A stretch of DNA of 26,184 bases from CAYOLL01 sp964404765 [NCBI: uncultured Gemmatimonadota bacterium] (lineage in GTDB: Bacteria; 4572-55): the NCBI GenBank assembly GCA_964404765.1, contig CAYOLL010000079.1, positions 1-26,184 of the forward strand. The letters run 5' to 3'. Positions within the stretch are counted from its first letter, which is position 1; every line of letters starts with the position of its first letter. The notes under the pieces are model-generated. The model was not told where the DNA came from. It saw only the letters and a program-made list of their open reading frames with translations, and did no database searches. Below are positions 11,889 to 19,991 of the stretch, piece by piece. A program made the position numbers and the translations under genes.

Positions 11889-14828
11889 TTACGCCTCCTT
11901 CTCACTCGCAATAATCTCCTCACACAACGCAATCTCCCGCTCAATCAAGGGCAGCAGCCGGTCGTAAAAATCAAGCGCTTGCTGGTTCTGGTAATTGTCT
12001 TTGGCGTGGTTGCCGGCTTTTTCCAGATACTCGATGGCCTTGTCCGTGTCCTCGGCCCGCTCGTAGTGGAAGGCCAGGTCGGAATAATGACCCGGATCGG
12101 CGGGATACAGGCTTTCGATGGTGGCGGCGGCCAATTGGTGCAGGCCGCGCAGCCGGGTCTTCATCTGCATCCGGTAAACCGCGTCCTGCAACAGGGCGTG
12201 GGAAAAGATGTAGCGCAACTCGCTCAGGGCCGACCAAATGGCCGCCCGTTCGCCAATCTGCAAATAATCATCCAACTGATCGGCCCGCAGCATGGCCGAG
12301 AGCAGCCGCGTTTCAAACTCCTGGCCCAACACGGCCGCGGTCTGCACCAGCGTGCGCACGTCGCGGCTCAGCCGGTCAATGCGGGCGATCAGTAAGTCGT
12401 TGACCGAGGGCGGAATCTCCGCTGCCGTCTTGACCAATCTCCAGGCCCCGTCTTGCGCTTGAATGATGCCCGTTTCCTGGTAATGGTGTACGGTCTGCTC
12501 CACAAAGAAGGGGTTGCCGTTGGTCTTTTGCATCAGATGATCGAGCAAGCCGTCGGCTAAAGAACCATCGCCAAGAATGGAGATGGCAAACTCGGCCGCG
12601 CCGTCGCGGGTTAACGTATTCAAGTCTATAGACAGGGCCATTTCCCCGGCACTTTTAGATTGCTGCTCACCTGAAGATTGTTCTTTGGAAAGTGCCGGGG
12701 ACATCTTTCCGCTATCAATGGGCAAGGTCGGGCGGCTGCCGTCGTCGGCGTAGCGGCTGGCGGCCAGCACGGCGATGGGATAGTTGGCAATGGCCCGGCA
12801 CAGCATGGCAAAGGCGCCTTTGGAATCCGGGTCAATCCAGTGCAAATCCTCCACAAACAGCACGACCGGATTGTGTAAGGACAGGGCTTTGAACGTCTCC
12901 TTAAAGGCATAGAGCGTGTTGTCGTAGCGGCCTTTGGCGTCCAACTGATGCCACAGCGAGTCGGGATAGTCCAGCCCGACAAAGGCGGCCATGATAGTCT
13001 GGAGGCGGATGAGTTCGCGCTCGATTTCGGCGATTTCGGCGGCAGCCAACCTTGCGAAGGCTTGATTGGCAGAATGCTCCACAGTTTCCGCTGAAGCCTT
13101 CGCAAGGTTAGTGGTGGAATCGTCTAACCTTGCGAAGGGTTTTTCTGAAGATTTGTCCTCTAACCTTGCGAAAGGTTTTTCTGAAGATTTGACGCTTTCG
13201 TGCCCGGAAGCCTTCGCAAGGTGGATGAGACGCGCGTAAACCGTCTCAAATGCCGCTTTGTTGGCCTCGACCGATTGCTGCGGCGATTGCTGAAAATAAG
13301 CCGTGAAAAAGGCGTGGAAGGGGTTGAAGGCCTTGCGCAGCACGCCATCGCTGGGCAGGTGAATCCAGGTCACGTCCGGGCGCTGATTTTGCAGCTCGCT
13401 GATCAGGCGCGACTTGCCCACGCCGGCCTCGCCATAGACGTAGAGCGCGCCGCCGAAGCGTCCGGCCTCCGGGCCTTCCAGAATGCGGGCGGCAGCGGCC
13501 ATTTCCGCGGCCCGGCCGACAAATTTGCCGCTAAAGGCCTGGGCCACCAGCGGCTTTTTGTCCAGCAATTGATAGACCGGCAGTGGCTGCGACTTGCCTT
13601 TAAATTCAAACGCGCCAAGCGACTCAAAATCGTAGCGGCCGCGGGCATGTTGATAGACGGCTTCGGACACCCAAGTCCCGCCGAATTGGGCGGTGGTCAT
13701 AAAGCGCGCCGCCGTGTTGACCGCATCGCCGAGCATGGAATATTCGTAGCGCTTCGGGCCGCCGACAAACCCGGCGTAAACCATGCCGTAGGTCAGGCCG
13801 ACGCGGTATTTCAGACCTAACAGGTTTTGAAAACCTGTCAGGTCTCGTTTGACAGCCAACACAAAATCCAGCGCCCGATCCACGTTATTTTCAAAGGCCA
13901 GCGGCGCACCGAAAAAGCATAAGGCCATCGCGCCCTTGTCGCCAAAACTGACTTCCTTGAGATAGCCGGACAGGCGTTTTTCGTTACGGATCAGGATGTG
14001 GACAAAGTCGTCCAACAGCTTCGGATCGGTCAGGCCGTCGAAGGAAATGAAGACGGTGGCCACGTTGCGGAATTCGCCGGGCGTGTCGAAATTGATCAGC
14101 GCGTCGGGCAGGAACAGGCGGGCGACTTTTTTGGTGAGACGTGGCAGCGCGGATGATTTAGAAGTGACATTTCTTGGAGAAATGTCATTTCCGGCGGTGA
14201 GACGATAAAATCCGGAAGCAACCGGAGTGCAAAAATTCATTTTTGCGTCTTCTTCTTTCGCAAAATTAAAATTTTGCACTCCAATTTTTTCGTCCACAAT
14301 CAAGTCGCCTTTTTGGGCGTGATGCTCGGCCTGCACGCAGCCGTCAATGGCCGGGCCACGGAAGTAGTAGGCTTTGTCCTCATGCCCGGCGATGCCCCAT
14401 TCCACCAAACCGGCGGACAGACCGATCTTGACCGCCAGCGGAAAATGGCCCAGTTCGGTTTGCGCCAGCGGCGATTTTTGCATCAGGCGCTGGATGGCCA
14501 GGGCGGCGTCTAAAGCCTGCTCGTGCTCAAACCTAATAGGTCTTTGAGACCTATTAGGTTTTTCTATAGGAAAAATAGCCGTCAGGGCGTCCCCGGCAAA
14601 GCCTGCGATGAATCCCCCACGCTTGTAGATGGCCTCGACCATCGGCTCAAAGATGTTGATGACGAGGTGGGACAGGGCTTCCGCGCCCTCTTTGCCGTGT
14701 TTCATCAGCGCTTCGGTCATGGGCGTAAAGCCGGACACGTCGGCAAAGATGGCGGCGGCCTGGAATTGGCCGGTCAATTGCCCGGCTTTGTAGTTTTCGT
14801 GGATGAAGTGGGGGATGAGGTTGCGCAT
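11889..14828 (-). CDS. Twin cyclase-domain / STAND-type ATPase protein (soluble adenylyl cyclase-like architecture)
   Basis: This is a 979-residue protein. Cyclase domain 1 (about 20-220) has FADVSGFTPM (Asp30) and GFAGDALTAIF (Asp80), the two metal-binding aspartates. Where the transition-state Asn/Arg should be, it reads RGPAIDGCVQA. Cyclase domain 2 (about 250-450) has FISFDGLTD in place of the first Asp but keeps SMLGDAVNTAARF (Asn and Arg, about residue 372). The two halves therefore complement each other to make one active site, as in soluble adenylyl cyclase. An ATPase follows, with Walker A GEAGVGKS (about 468) and Walker B VVLFVEDLHWID (about 659). A short TPR-like C-terminus completes it. 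GGAG precedes the ATG at 14828. The product is probably cAMP. Five palindromic or repeat insertions interrupt the frame without breaking it. Confidence 0.9.
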   Translation of the reverse strand: MRNLIPHFIHENYKAGQLTGQFQAAAIFADVSGFTPMTEALMKHGKEGAEALSHLVINIFEPMVEAIYKRGGFIAGFAGDALTAIFPIEKPNRSQRPIRFEHEQALDAALAIQRLMQKSPLAQTELGHFPLAVKIGLSAGLVEWGIAGHEDKAYYFRGPAIDGCVQAEHHAQKGDLIVDEKIGVQNFNFAKEEDAKMNFCTPVASGFYRLTAGNDISPRNVTSKSSALPRLTKKVARLFLPDALINFDTPGEFRNVATVFISFDGLTDPKLLDDFVHILIRNEKRLSGYLKEVSFGDKGAMALCFFGAPLAFENNVDRALDFVLAVKRDLTGFQNLLGLKYRVGLTYGMVYAGFVGGPKRYEYSMLGDAVNTAARFMTTAQFGGTWVSEAVYQHARGRYDFESLGAFEFKGKSQPLPVYQLLDKKPLVAQAFSGKFVGRAAEMAAAARILEGPEAGRFGGALYVYGEAGVGKSRLISELQNQRPDVTWIHLPSDGVLRKAFNPFHAFFTAYFQQSPQQSVEANKAAFETVYARLIHLAKASGHESVKSSEKPFARLEDKSSEKPFARLDDSTTNLAKASAETVEHSANQAFARLAAAEIAEIERELIRLQTIMAAFVGLDYPDSLWHQLDAKGRYDNTLYAFKETFKALSLHNPVVLFVEDLHWIDPDSKGAFAMLCRAIANYPIAVLAASRYADDGSRPTLPIDSGKMSPALSKEQSSGEQQSKSAGEMALSIDLNTLTRDGAAEFAISILGDGSLADGLLDHLMQKTNGNPFFVEQTVHHYQETGIIQAQDGAWRLVKTAAEIPPSVNDLLIARIDRLSRDVRTLVQTAAVLGQEFETRLLSAMLRADQLDDYLQIGERAAIWSALSELRYIFSHALLQDAVYRMQMKTRLRGLHQLAAATIESLYPADPGHYSDLAFHYERAEDTDKAIEYLEKAGNHAKDNYQNQQALDFYDRLLPLIEREIALCEEIIASEKEA
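12643..12701. repeat. Inverted repeat with 33-base loop inside the cyclase gene
   Basis: TCCCCGGCACTTT (12643-12655) and AAAGTGCCGGGGA (12689-12701) are perfect 13-base complements. They encode a polar loop (KMSPALSKEQ, then KSAGEMA) in the ATPase region. The low-complexity Ser/Gln-rich composition between the arms suggests inserted sequence that the protein tolerates. Confidence 0.75.
13048..13222. repeat. Cluster of five AACCTTGCGAAG units in both orientations inside the cyclase gene
   Basis: AACCTTGCGAAGGCTT (13048-13063) is the exact complement of 13094-13109. Further units lie at 13125, 13161 and 13208-13222. Units 13125-13154 and 13161-13190 form a 36-base tandem pair that differs by one base in 30. 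They encode a 12-residue unit, KSSEKPFARLED, twice. The whole block encodes an Ala/Ser/Lys-rich linker at residues 535-593 between Walker A and Walker B. A related CCTTGCG...CGCAAGG palindrome is at 14933-14952. Confidence 0.8.
13813..13845. repeat. In-frame 33-base palindrome inside the cyclase gene
   Basis: AGACCTAACAGGTTT and AAACCTGTCAGGTCT (15-base arms, one G-T type mismatch) flank a 3-base loop. It encodes DLTGFQNLLGL in cyclase domain 2. It belongs to the same family and uses the same frame as the palindrome at 10880-10908. Confidence 0.8.
14165..14187. repeat. Short in-frame palindrome inside the cyclase gene
   Basis: TGACATTTCT and AGAAATGTCA are perfect 10-base arms around a TGG loop. 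It encodes NDISPRNVT in the linker between the two cyclase domains. Confidence 0.65.
14224..14282. repeat. Long imperfect palindrome inside the cyclase gene
   Basis: The 24-base arms (14224-14247 and 14259-14282) match at 21 positions. They begin and end with GGAGTGCAAAA / TTTTGCACTCC and leave an 11-base loop. It encodes VQNFNFAKEEDAKMNFCTP at the end of cyclase domain 1, a stretch that looks unlike cyclase sequence. Confidence 0.7.
14529..14561. repeat. In-frame 33-base perfect palindrome inside the cyclase gene
   Basis: AAACCTAATAGGTCT and AGACCTATTAGGTTT are perfect 15-base arms around TTG. It encodes KPNRSQRPIRF (residues 90-100) just after the second metal-binding Asp of cyclase domain 1. 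It has the same size and loop length as the palindrome at 13813-13845. Confidence 0.8.
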
Positions 14829-14980
14829 ATAGTCTCCAATTAAAAATTAGGAATGAGGAATTAAGAAATTTTTCAGGAAGTAAATTAATTGGCGCAGGAT
14901 TTCGCCGCAATCTTGAAACGTCACAAATCAAGCCTTGCGAAGCTCCGCAAGGTTGCCCACAGTTTTTGCGCAATTACCGG
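14829..14980. other. Leader of the cyclase gene with a CCTTGCG palindrome
   Basis: The gap between the two minus-strand genes contains CCTTGCG (14933-14939) and CGCAAGG (14946-14952), the same repeat family as inside the cyclase gene. It also has A+T-rich sequence with TAGGAATGAGGAATTAAG. TTGGAG lies 8 bases before the ATG of the cyclase gene. No clear promoter is seen. Read-through from the upstream TPR gene is possible. Confidence 0.5.
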
Positions 14981-16399
14981 CTACAGCGTAACGCCCAACT
15001 CCGCGCAGATATCGTCAATTTTTTTGAGTTGGCCTTTCATCCCAACGGCGGCGGCTTTGTCTTTGGCCTGCCGCAGATGGGTCAAACCCTGTTTGTGCCG
15101 ACCGGATTGATACAGGTAGCGGCCATATTCGTATAATACCAGGATCAAACCGAGAAGGTTGTTGTGTCGAGTGAACCCGTCTATCGCGCAGCTAAACCAG
15201 GCATCCGGAATGGCCGGCAAACCCGTCAGAGATGTAAGCTCATCCATGCCGGGATGGTCGGCAATCTCCGGTCGTCTGAGGCCAATGGCCACGCTGATGA
15301 AGAACTCGTAAAAATGGACGCCGATTTCTTTTTGTATGGCAAAGGATTCAATTAGATAAGACAGGGCCTGCACACATTGCCCTTGCTTTGTATAGAAATC
15401 TCCGATGGCGCCGACGGTATGGCCATAATTTAGCCGATAGCCGTGAGCCTTAAATATCTCCTTTGCCTCTTCCAAGTAGCTTAGCGTTTGCGCAAAATCA
15501 CCTTTATCATAGGACAACCATCCGATTTGAACAATCACCCCGGCATAATTTGCCCGATTTCCGGAAGCTTCACAGATGTGTTTAGCTTCTTCATAGCAAC
15601 GCAACGCCTGTTCGTTATCACCTTTAGCGGCAGCTACGCTCCCGATGCCCCAAATAGCAGCGCCGAACCCACGCCGGTTGCCGGTAGCTTCACAAATATT
15701 CTTAGATTCCTCATAGTTTTGCAGTGCCTGCTCATATTCCCCTTTTTGTGCGTACATGCTTCCAATTTTGCCGAGCGCCCGGCTATAACCGTTCAGGTTG
15801 CCGGTGGCTTTAGAAATTCGCTTATCTTCCTCATAGCAAAATAGAAATTGCTCATAATCGCCAAGGGTAAAGTATACATTGGCCATATTGCCAAGGGCAT
15901 TGGCGTAAATATCTTGATTGCCAAGTTCCTCACCAATCTGCTTGTACTCTTCAAAATAGCGCAGCGACAAATTATAATCGCCTCGGCCGTTATACACATT
16001 GCCCATGATCTTTATCGCCCCACCGTAGACTTCGCGAGCGACGGCGCTATGGGCGGTTTTCAGTTGCTCGGCGATTTCCGTAGCTAAGATTAGAGCGGCA
16101 TCCCGGCGGCCTGTTTCCAGTAAAATTTGGCATTTGAGGAGTTTCAGGCGGCAAGCGGGCAACGGATCTCGGCTCGACGCAGCTAAAATCAGGCCGTCAT
16201 CCGCCAAAGTCAGCGTTGTGTCCAGAGTTCCGGTCCAGTAAGACAGATTGGCTTTTTGAAGGATGATATCTATCTGCTTTGCCTGCAGTTGCGTCAGGCG
16301 TTCCCGCGCCTGTTCCGGCGTCGGCGGGCTGTGGCGCTGCCGTTCCTGGCGGGATAAGGTGTGAGGAATTATTAGTTGAAATTTTGGTTTGCGTGGCAT
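14981..16399 (-). CDS. TPR-repeat protein, second of the pair around the cyclase gene
   Basis: This 472-residue protein has regular TPR units: GDYNLSLRYFEEYKQIGEEL, GDYEQFLFCYEEDKRISKAT, GEYEQALQNYEESKNICEAT, GDNEQALRCYEEAKHICEAS and GDFAQTLSYLEEAKEIFKAH. Near the C-terminus is SGRHKQGLTHLRQAKDKA. The N-terminus (QLIIPHTLSRQERQRH, then LTQLQAKQIDIILQKA) is clearly related to that of the other TPR gene, so the two are paralogues flanking the cyclase. The start at 16399 has CGGAG 11 bases upstream. The promoter must lie in or next to the foldback element (16444-16937). A scaffold or signal-sensing partner of the cyclase protein is the most likely role. Confidence 0.85.
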   Translation of the reverse strand: MPRKPKFQLIIPHTLSRQERQRHSPPTPEQARERLTQLQAKQIDIILQKANLSYWTGTLDTTLTLADDGLILAASSRDPLPACRLKLLKCQILLETGRRDAALILATEIAEQLKTAHSAVAREVYGGAIKIMGNVYNGRGDYNLSLRYFEEYKQIGEELGNQDIYANALGNMANVYFTLGDYEQFLFCYEEDKRISKATGNLNGYSRALGKIGSMYAQKGEYEQALQNYEESKNICEATGNRRGFGAAIWGIGSVAAAKGDNEQALRCYEEAKHICEASGNRANYAGVIVQIGWLSYDKGDFAQTLSYLEEAKEIFKAHGYRLNYGHTVGAIGDFYTKQGQCVQALSYLIESFAIQKEIGVHFYEFFISVAIGLRRPEIADHPGMDELTSLTGLPAIPDAWFSCAIDGFTRHNNLLGLILVLYEYGRYLYQSGRHKQGLTHLRQAKDKAAAVGMKGQLKKIDDICAELGVTL

Positions 16400-16443
16400 A
16401 AGCGGTTACTCCGTGTCCTACTCTTGTTCAAGTCACAAATTTG

Positions 16444-16937
16444 TATACAGGACTTGGAATGTTATTTCTCAAACGTATATCGGTTGTGTGACCCGGAGGG
16501 GTCTGATGTTTATAGCAAATCGTCTCAAAACGCAATTGCAGCCGAACCGCGTCGCGGTTCAATGTCTTTTTTGGCTCATGGGATAAGATGGTGTAAACGT
16601 TTTCCAACCTTAGTAGAAAAGCGACGAAAGTACGCCTATCAACCTTATTACCTTATTACGTCCATTGAAAGTTAACTCGTTTTAAACAAAGGAAATAAGG
16701 TAATAAGGTCGGCTTATTTTTGCGACATTTCTACTAAGGTTTGTGTCTAAAGTCAATGTATTCAAATGCTGAATGGCTGAATTTTCACCATCTTGTCCCA
16801 TGAGCCTTTTTTTTTGCTTTTTTGTGACAAACAGGCCACCGCTACGCGGTGAACCGATGCTTTTGCAGGCACTTTCCGGCTATAAACAGCTCACCGCTAC
16901 GCGGTATACTGAAATAACCTACCAAGTCCTGTGTATA
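16444..16937. mobile_element. 494-bp foldback (MITE-like) element
   Basis: The whole stretch folds back on itself. TATACAGGACTTGG (16444-16457) pairs with 16922-16937. GGCTCATGGGATAAGATGGTG (16573-16593) pairs with CACCATCTTGTCCCATGAGCC (16785-16805, one mismatch). AACCTTAGTAGAAA (16606-16619) pairs perfectly with 16728-16741. ACCTTATTACCTTATT (16642-16657) pairs with 16694-16709. The central loop is about 36 bases. Minor palindromes lie in the arms, such as GAACCGCGTCGCGGTTC (about 16544-16560) and CACCGCTACGCGGTG (about 16838-16852). No transposase or other gene is inside. It fills the gap between the TPR gene and topB. Confidence 0.8.
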
Positions 16938-16991
16938 AGCTGGGTAATAGTCAATATGAGCCACATTTGTTGCGCAGGATGGATGTTGGGG

Positions 16992-19064
16992 CTACTTCTC
17001 TTTCTTTTTGGCCAGCGCTTCCTTAAGTAAGTCACCCAGATTAGAGCCGCCTTTGGCGTCCGCGCTGTATTCGGCGATGAGCCGCTGATTCATGGCCCTT
17101 TCTTTGCCGGATTTCCGCTTGCCCCATTCGCCGAACGGATCGGCCGATTCTTCATAGCCGCAGCGCTTGTCGGAGCAGACGATTTTCTTCCGGTTTTTGA
17201 CTTGCAGGCTCATCATTGGCTTGCCGCAGACGGGGCATAATCCCAGGCTTGAGGCGCTCAAATCCAGCTTGGTTTCATCGGCTTTCACCGCTCGGACTAA
17301 ACTTTTGGCGTTTTCTCGAATATCGACAATAAATTTTTGCGGCGATTCCTGCCCTTTTTCGATCCGCTTCAGACGATATTCCCATTGGGCGGTCAGCGCC
17401 GGCGATTTGAGCTGCTCCGGAGCTAAATGAATCAACTGAAAGCCTTTGTCGGTCGGGGCCAGCGATTTCCCCTGCCGCTCCATGTAGAAGTTGCTGACTA
17501 ATTTTTCGATGATTTCCGCGCGTGTTGCCGGCGTGCCCAGGCCGCTTTCCGAGAGGGATTCCCGCAGCTTTTCATCCGTAATATACTTGCCGGGTTTTTC
17601 CATGGCCGTCAGCAAGGTGGCTTCGGTATGACGTTTGGGCGGCCCGGTATGGGCCAGATTTTGCTTCACGTTTTGGACAATAACTGTCTGACCGCGCTTC
17701 AAATTTCCGAGCTTCTGATCGGGTAAACGATCTTCCGCCTCTTCGTCTTCATCGGTTAGTTCTTCGGTCACCGCCCGCCAGCCTTTGTCTTTGAGCAGTG
17801 TGCCGTTGGAATGAAATATCTCGCCGGCCACATCAATCACAACTTGAATCTGGTCATAACGATAAGGCGGATATAGCACAGCCACGAACCGTTCGACAAT
17901 TAAGTCGTGGATCTGCTTTTCTTCAAAGCTGAGCGCCGCCGGCGAGTATGGCTGCTCGGTGGGGATTATGGCGTGGTGATCGGACACTTTGGCGTCATCT
18001 ACAAAGCGCGCCCCGGGCGTGAGCGGCTTTTGCAACAAGGTTTTGATGAACGACTGATACGGCCCGTTGAGATTGGCCTTTAGTCGTTGCGGCAGAGTAG
18101 CCACCATGTCGCGGGTGATATAGCGCGAATCGGTGCGGGGATAGGTCACGATTTTGTGGGTTTCGTATAAACTTTGGATGATGGACAGGGTCTTTTTGGC
18201 CGAGAAGCCGAACACGCGATTAGCATCCCGTTGCAACTCCGTCAAGTCGTAAGCCAATGGCGGCTGCTTGGCTTTGCTGCTGATATTCATCTCTGAAACC
18301 ACCCCGCGCTGGCCCCGGAGCTTTGCCGCCAGCTTGTCAACCGCGGCCGGCTCGAATATTCTGGCCTGACCCTTGGCATCGCGCCATTGTCCCACATAAT
18401 CGCCAAAATTGGCCTGAACCGTCCAGTATTCGACCGGCTTAAAATGCTTGATCTCCTGCTCTCGCTGCACAATCATGGCTAAGGTCGGCGTTTGCACCCG
18501 CCCAGCGTTAAAGGACATATCAAACTTGCAGGTCAGGGCGCGGGTCACATTGAGTCCGACAATCCAATCGGCCTCGGCCCGGCATTGGGCGGCCTGATAC
18601 AGATTCAGATAGTTTTGACCCGGTCGCAGTTGGGCAAAGCCGTCTTTAATAGCCGCCTCGGTTTGTGACGAAATCCACAGTCGCTTGATGGGACCATGCC
18701 AATCGGCCTTGAGCAAAATCCAGCGCGCCACCAGTTCGCCCTCGCGCCCGGCGTCTGTAGCGATGATCACTTCATTCACGTCCTTACGCTGCAGCAGGTG
18801 GCTGACGGCTTTAAACTGCTGCGACGTTTTGCCCATGATATTGAGCTTCATCTTGTCGGGCAGCATGGGCAGATGCTCCATTTTCCAGGCCTTCCATTGC
18901 GGATCGTAATCCTCCGGCTCGGCCAGCTCGATCAAATGTCCCAACGCCCAGGTGACGATGTAGCGTGGGCCTTCGCAGTAACTCCGCGATTTGGGGGCAC
19001 AATTCAGGACACGGGCGATTTCTTTGCCCACGCTTGGTTTTTCGGCTAATACGATGGCTTTCAT
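16992..19064 (-). CDS. topB: DNA topoisomerase III (type IA)
   Basis: This 690-residue enzyme relaxes or decatenates DNA by single-strand passage. The TOPRIM domain begins with MKAIVLAEKPSVGKEIARVL and contains IIATDAGREGELVARWIL, with the acidic metal-binding residues. The gate region has FNAGRVQTPTLAMIVQREQE. The catalytic tyrosine is in KIVTYPRTDSRYI, near residue 310. SESGLGTPATRAEIIEKL is the usual late motif. The C-terminus has a four-cysteine zinc finger (CPVCGKP ... CSDKRCGYE) and a basic tail. AAAGGAACTGT precedes the ATG. This is the TopB-like form and not TopA. It is transcribed alone on the minus strand. Confidence 0.95.
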   Translation of the reverse strand: MKAIVLAEKPSVGKEIARVLNCAPKSRSYCEGPRYIVTWALGHLIELAEPEDYDPQWKAWKMEHLPMLPDKMKLNIMGKTSQQFKAVSHLLQRKDVNEVIIATDAGREGELVARWILLKADWHGPIKRLWISSQTEAAIKDGFAQLRPGQNYLNLYQAAQCRAEADWIVGLNVTRALTCKFDMSFNAGRVQTPTLAMIVQREQEIKHFKPVEYWTVQANFGDYVGQWRDAKGQARIFEPAAVDKLAAKLRGQRGVVSEMNISSKAKQPPLAYDLTELQRDANRVFGFSAKKTLSIIQSLYETHKIVTYPRTDSRYITRDMVATLPQRLKANLNGPYQSFIKTLLQKPLTPGARFVDDAKVSDHHAIIPTEQPYSPAALSFEEKQIHDLIVERFVAVLYPPYRYDQIQVVIDVAGEIFHSNGTLLKDKGWRAVTEELTDEDEEAEDRLPDQKLGNLKRGQTVIVQNVKQNLAHTGPPKRHTEATLLTAMEKPGKYITDEKLRESLSESGLGTPATRAEIIEKLVSNFYMERQGKSLAPTDKGFQLIHLAPEQLKSPALTAQWEYRLKRIEKGQESPQKFIVDIRENAKSLVRAVKADETKLDLSASSLGLCPVCGKPMMSLQVKNRKKIVCSDKRCGYEESADPFGEWGKRKSGKERAMNQRLIAEYSADAKGGSNLGDLLKEALAKKKEK

Positions 19065-19483
19065 ACAGTTCCTTTAGTTGATTGTAACGCGACTCGCCGG
19101 AGTCGCTACAAATAGCCTGATGGGACAAAACAAATCCCCACTTTTCGGGGAAAAGTGGGGAGATAAAAATACACGCGGAAAACCGCAAATTTTTAACCGT
19201 AAAGTTCGCAGAGCCTTACGCGGCGCTATGAGTTATGCAAAGAAAGAAAAAAAGAAAACTCAGCGTAACTTCACGCTAAACTTGGCGAACTTTGCGGTAA
19301 AGATTCTCGCAAATACTAGTGCTGTTAGGCATAAATTCGTGTGAACTTTGACGCGGGCCGGTCCTTCAGGAAGAATCCTCCGGCAAGCTAAGAGAGACGC
19401 CAATTTGCCGGAAGATGCCTCCGGCATGACGGAACAGGGAAAAGCTCACACGAACTTGCGCCGTGCAGCTCTATGCTGTAATT
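19065..19483. repeat. Intergenic region packed with unlike inverted repeats
   Basis: No gene is seen. Four hairpins follow one another. GCGACTC/GAGTCGC (19089-19106) has a GCCG loop. TCCCCACTTTT/AAAAGTGGGGA (19135-19161) has a 5-base loop. A long imperfect pair joins TAACCGTAAAGTTCGC (about 19194-19209) to GCGAACTTTGCGGTAA (19285-19300). TTCGTGTGA/TCACACGAA (about 19336-19344 and 19446-19454) encloses smaller GCCGGA/TCCGGC palindromes. The region must hold the promoter of topB and the 3' end of the epimerase transcript. Confidence 0.7.
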
Positions 19484-19921
19484 TTATATCGTTTGGCTCA
19501 ATTCTATTAAAATCCCACCGGCGCTTTTCGGATGAATAAAGGCGACCAGTTTGCCCTTTGCGCCCGGACGCGGTTTGTCATCCAGCACGGTTAAGCCGTC
19601 GGCTTTGCATTGGTCGATAGCCTTCTGCACATCGGCGACTTCAAAGCAAAGATGGTGGACACCTTCGCCGCGTTTGGCGATGGATTTGGCGATGGCGCTG
19701 TCCGGCGAAGTCGGCTCCAGCAGTTCCAGATGCGTGCCGCCGATGCTCAAAAAAGCCGTCTTGACCTGCTCGGTCGGCACATCTTCCACATGTTCGACCG
19801 CTAAGCCCAGCACACTTTCGTATAATTTAATCCGCTCGGCAATGCTGTTGACGGCGATGCCGATGTGATCCAATCTTGGTTCCGTAGTCGCCTCCAAAAT
19901 CAGGATGGTGTGGCTGTACAA
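19484..19921 (-). CDS. mce: Methylmalonyl-CoA epimerase
   Basis: This VOC-fold enzyme of about 132-145 residues interconverts the (R) and (S) forms of methylmalonyl-CoA in propionate metabolism. RLDHIGIAVNSIAERIKLYE opens the first module (metal-binding His in DHIGIAV). THLELLEP, GVHHLCFEVADV and GGILIELSQ supply the other ligands (Glu and His). The start is unclear. The frame reaches a TTG at 19921. A GGAGG at 19891-19895 suggests initiation just before EPRLDHIG, but no ATG is there (ACG at 19885), so a non-standard start is likely. No mutase gene is in the window. Confidence 0.9.
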   Translation of the reverse strand: MYSHTILILEATTEPRLDHIGIAVNSIAERIKLYESVLGLAVEHVEDVPTEQVKTAFLSIGGTHLELLEPTSPDSAIAKSIAKRGEGVHHLCFEVADVQKAIDQCKADGLTVLDDKPRPGAKGKLVAFIHPKSAGGILIELSQTI

Positions 19922-19991
19922 TATACATATAGCAGAAACAGCGAACAGGCAGGGATTTTGCGGTTGAAGTTAGCAGATGATCTTTTTGACA

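Noticed and set aside
13048-13222. CRISPR array
   Set aside because: Units occur in both orientations, spacing is irregular, the tandem pair is identical including its 'spacer', and the block lies in an open coding frame.
13200-13820. Plus-strand frame of 206 codons opposite the cyclase gene
   Set aside because: It mirrors the coding strand in a G+C-biased region, has no recognisable motif, and the cyclase/ATPase motifs on the other strand are unambiguous.
16376-16675. Plus-strand frame inside the foldback element
   Set aside because: It lies in self-complementary DNA, has no family motif and no ribosome site.
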